Shown: positions 5,807-7,334 of the stretch, one piece after another | How the letters are laid out: every line of letters starts with the position of its first letter | Numbering within the stretch: position 1 is the first letter of the stretch | Assembly: GCA_027482725.1 (NCBI GenBank) | Contig: JAIXVT010000321.1 | Location: forward strand, 1 to 7,334 | DNA from: Pseudomonadota bacterium | GTDB taxonomy: Bacteria > Bdellovibrionota > UBA1018 > CAIMNF01 | Length of the DNA: 7,334 bases | Direction: 5' to 3' | The notes under the pieces: generated by a model | Seen by the model: only the letters and a program-made list of their open reading frames with translations | Told to the model about the DNA's origin: nothing | Databases searched by the model: none | Program-made: the position numbers and the translations under genes

Positions 5807-5812
5807 AGTATA
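5807..5812 (-). promoter_or_regulatory. Candidate -10 box of uup
   Basis: The minus strand reads TATACT (5/6 match to TATAAT), then CACCTG and the ATG of uup, so a start 7 bases downstream of the box would fall on the A of ATG. No convincing -35 is seen; TAGAGC at 17-base spacing matches 3/6. There is no Shine-Dalgarno. The spacing is identical to that before the ankyrin gene. Confidence 0.4.
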
Positions 5813-5834
5813 GCGGATAAATGCGAAGGGCTCT

Positions 5835-5853
5835 AGTGTGGTGAATACACACT
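5835..5853. promoter_or_regulatory. Inverted repeat near the -35 region of uup, possible operator
   Basis: AGTGTG and CACACT flank a 7-base centre about 23 bases upstream of the TATACT box. The position suits a repressor or activator site, but a single 6-bp inverted repeat could also be chance or part of the transcript end of the upstream gene. Confidence 0.25.
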
Positions 5854-5855
5854 GA

Positions 5856-5888
5856 TTTTAGCTTTTTCGGCTTGATCTCTCGCTAAAA
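5856..5888 (-). terminator. Weak possible terminator after the gene at 5899-7334
   Basis: TTTTAGC (5856-5862) pairs with GCTAAAA (5882-5888) across a 19-base loop, 10 bases past the stop codon at 5899-5901. The stem is AT-rich and no long T run follows in the minus direction, so termination would be inefficient at best. It is the only stem near this 3' end apart from the AGTGTG/CACACT repeat. Confidence 0.25.
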
Positions 5889-5898
5889 GCCTAAAAAC

Positions 5899-7334
5899 TC
5901 AGGGATCAACTTGGATCGATACGTCACAAGAATTCTTTCCGTCTAGGGGGATATTTACGTTATAAATCCCTGTGTCCGGAAATCTTAATTGAGGTGCCGA
6001 AAAAAAGTCGACTCCTTCACTATTGCGGTTCACATGCCGAAGCTCCGTAATCCTCTTTACTGGATTAATCGTATTTATCTTCCAGAAAGAGATATCAGTG
6101 GACGCGCGTGGTTCTGGTGGCGTTGCCGCTTGGCCAGCTGCCTCTGAATCGCCACCGAGAGGAGTTGGTGTTGCGACTTCGGCACTATTATCTTCGACCT
6201 GAGTAACTTGGGCGTCCCACGATAACTTAAACCCCAAAGACTTTCCAGAAGACAGGGAGAAGGGATTAGGGTATGCGAGACATCTCGGGATATAACTTAT
6301 CTTTTTTTTCGTTTTTTTATCATTGTCTTGATCACTATCCTCCCCATTATTACTATCACGGGGAATAGCTGTAAGATCACCGTCACCACATTTTCCATTT
6401 TTAATGTGTGCCTCAGATCGTAACTTGAGCTGCTCTGAAACCGCCGTATAAATTTCATGTAATGACTCTGAACCTAGCTTTAAGCCGGTGTTCAAATCAT
6501 AAAAATCGATTTCAATCCCATCACCTGAAACCAAGACCGCAGCGACACCATTTTGGACATCCGTCCCGAAATAAGTCTCCACGGCATTTTTTTTGCTGTC
6601 GGTTGTTTTGGTAGTTTTTACCGATGGCTTATGCTCCCCTGCAGCAGAAGCCAACATTAAGCGATGAAAGCTAATACTATTGTTAGCATCTCGACCAAGA
6701 AACACTCCGCGACTCGCGTCTTGATCCACAACATGATCTGAGCTGCCTATTGCAGAATAGGTGTTCTTTTCTAAATCCACGATACCCAAACCTGCACTAA
6801 CAATGAGCGAGTGAACGTGGCCCCGTCGATTTACTTTTTCGATTTTCATCTTGGATGCAAAAAGAACTTTTTCACTCCCCGGGAAGAACCCAAGAGGAGC
6901 AATCCCATTCAATCTATAGTTATCAATGGTTCTTTCGGTCTTCATTTTTAACTTCGATTTTATTCCAAAAATTTTTCTAAAAAACTCTCCTAAACTCGTA
7001 GATTGACTTGGCTCTGCGATTTTAATTTTTTGCCCTAAAACATCAGGAAGATCAGGATTATGGGGGAGAAACGATACCACCAAGTCCCTCTTTTCTGGAC
7101 GATTAGCCAAAAAAATTCGACTAGAATTTATCTGAACGGGAAACTCTTTATTTTTTACCGAATTTGGATCCTCGATCTTTACGGCTATTTTTGGATAGTC
7201 AGTAGACTCATCAACATGCATTGAAAACTGATTATCGGTTAAAAATGACTCTGACTTTTGTGAGGACTCGACGTCAGTTGTAAAATCATTAAACCGTGTT
7301 GTTAATAATGAAGACCCCAAAGACGTTGGTTGAC
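5899..7334 (-). CDS. Large protein of unknown function, 5' end outside the window
   Basis: An open frame of about 478 codons runs from the right edge to TGA at 5899-5901. No stop lies upstream in frame, so the true start is probably beyond the window; the in-window TTG at 7320 is not preceded by a ribosome site or followed by a signal peptide. No family was recognised. Counting from that TTG, short strand-like patches such as SLIVSAGLGIVDLEKNTYSA (171-190) and GIEIDFYDLNTGLKLG (268-283) would suit a beta-rich, possibly propeller-like fold, but this is only an impression. An acidic-then-lysine stretch (326-340, GEDSDQDNDKKTKKK) and a Pro/Ala/Gly/Glu stretch (381-407) look like flexible linkers. 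The last 60 residues (FRFPDTGIYNVN-like, with APQLRFPDTGIYNVNIPLDG) resemble an Ig-like or PKD-like closing domain. There are three cysteines (311, 347, 465). The gene is clearly more AT-rich than its neighbours and carries three A7-A8 runs. Confidence 0.8.
   Translation of the reverse strand, partial: QPTSLGSSLLTTRFNDFTTDVESSQKSESFLTDNQFSMHVDESTDYPKIAVKIEDPNSVKNKEFPVQINSSRIFLANRPEKRDLVVSFLPHNPDLPDVLGQKIKIAEPSQSTSLGEFFRKIFGIKSKLKMKTERTIDNYRLNGIAPLGFFPGSEKVLFASKMKIEKVNRRGHVHSLIVSAGLGIVDLEKNTYSAIGSSDHVVDQDASRGVFLGRDANNSISFHRLMLASAAGEHKPSVKTTKTTDSKKNAVETYFGTDVQNGVAAVLVSGDGIEIDFYDLNTGLKLGSESLHEIYTAVSEQLKLRSEAHIKNGKCGDGDLTAIPRDSNNGEDSDQDNDKKTKKKISYIPRCLAYPNPFSLSSGKSLGFKLSWDAQVTQVEDNSAEVATPTPLGGDSEAAGQAATPPEPRASTDISFWKINTINPVKRITELRHVNRNSEGVDFFSAPQLRFPDTGIYNVNIPLDGKNSCDVSIQVDP

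Noticed and set aside
1..7334. CRISPR arrays, tRNA or rRNA genes, complete insertion sequences
   Set aside because: No regularly spaced repeats, cloverleaf-like sequence, rRNA-like sequence or transposase motif was seen on either strand.

Overview
The window reads as a piece of bacterial chromosome in which every supportable gene lies on the minus strand, so transcription runs right to left. Base composition is near 50% GC except in the rightmost gene, which is visibly richer in A and T. The gene content (an Uup-type ABC-F ATPase, several exported proteins, a secreted subtilase, a degenerate receiver protein) suits a Gram-negative bacterium. A member of Bdellovibrionota or a similar secretion-rich lineage is a reasonable guess, but nothing here proves a taxon.

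Layout from right to left (direction of transcription). Positions 7334-5899 hold the 3' part of a large protein of unknown function with acidic/lysine-rich and Pro/Ala/Gly linkers. Positions 5800-4019 encode Uup, a two-ATPase-domain ABC-F protein with its C-terminal coiled coil. Its second ATPase domain is crossed by a run of 16 identical bases that is in frame here. Positions 3907-3377 encode a small CheY-like pseudo-receiver that lacks the phosphoacceptor aspartate. A 239-base gap (3138-3376) follows; it is bounded by a 22-bp imperfect inverted repeat and contains two small hairpins.

Positions 3137-1 hold a tightly packed set of four genes, probably one operon. They are an ankyrin-repeat protein with an N-terminal hydrophobic segment, a protein with the His...Cys arrangement of a permuted NlpC/P60 (papain-like) fold, an exported protein of unknown function, and the N-terminal part of a secreted S8 (subtilisin-like) protease cut by the window edge. 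The first two are in the same reading frame, separated by a single TAA followed at once by ATG, which suggests strong translational coupling. The content suggests an exported or envelope-linked set with two candidate hydrolases, but the shared job is not known.

The points most worth a second look are the T16 tract inside uup (possible phase variation or slippage), the inverted-repeat-bounded element at 3184-3376, the stop-start fusion point at 2250-2255, and the TAnnnT boxes placed 6-7 bases before start codons that lack Shine-Dalgarno sequences (possible leaderless transcripts).
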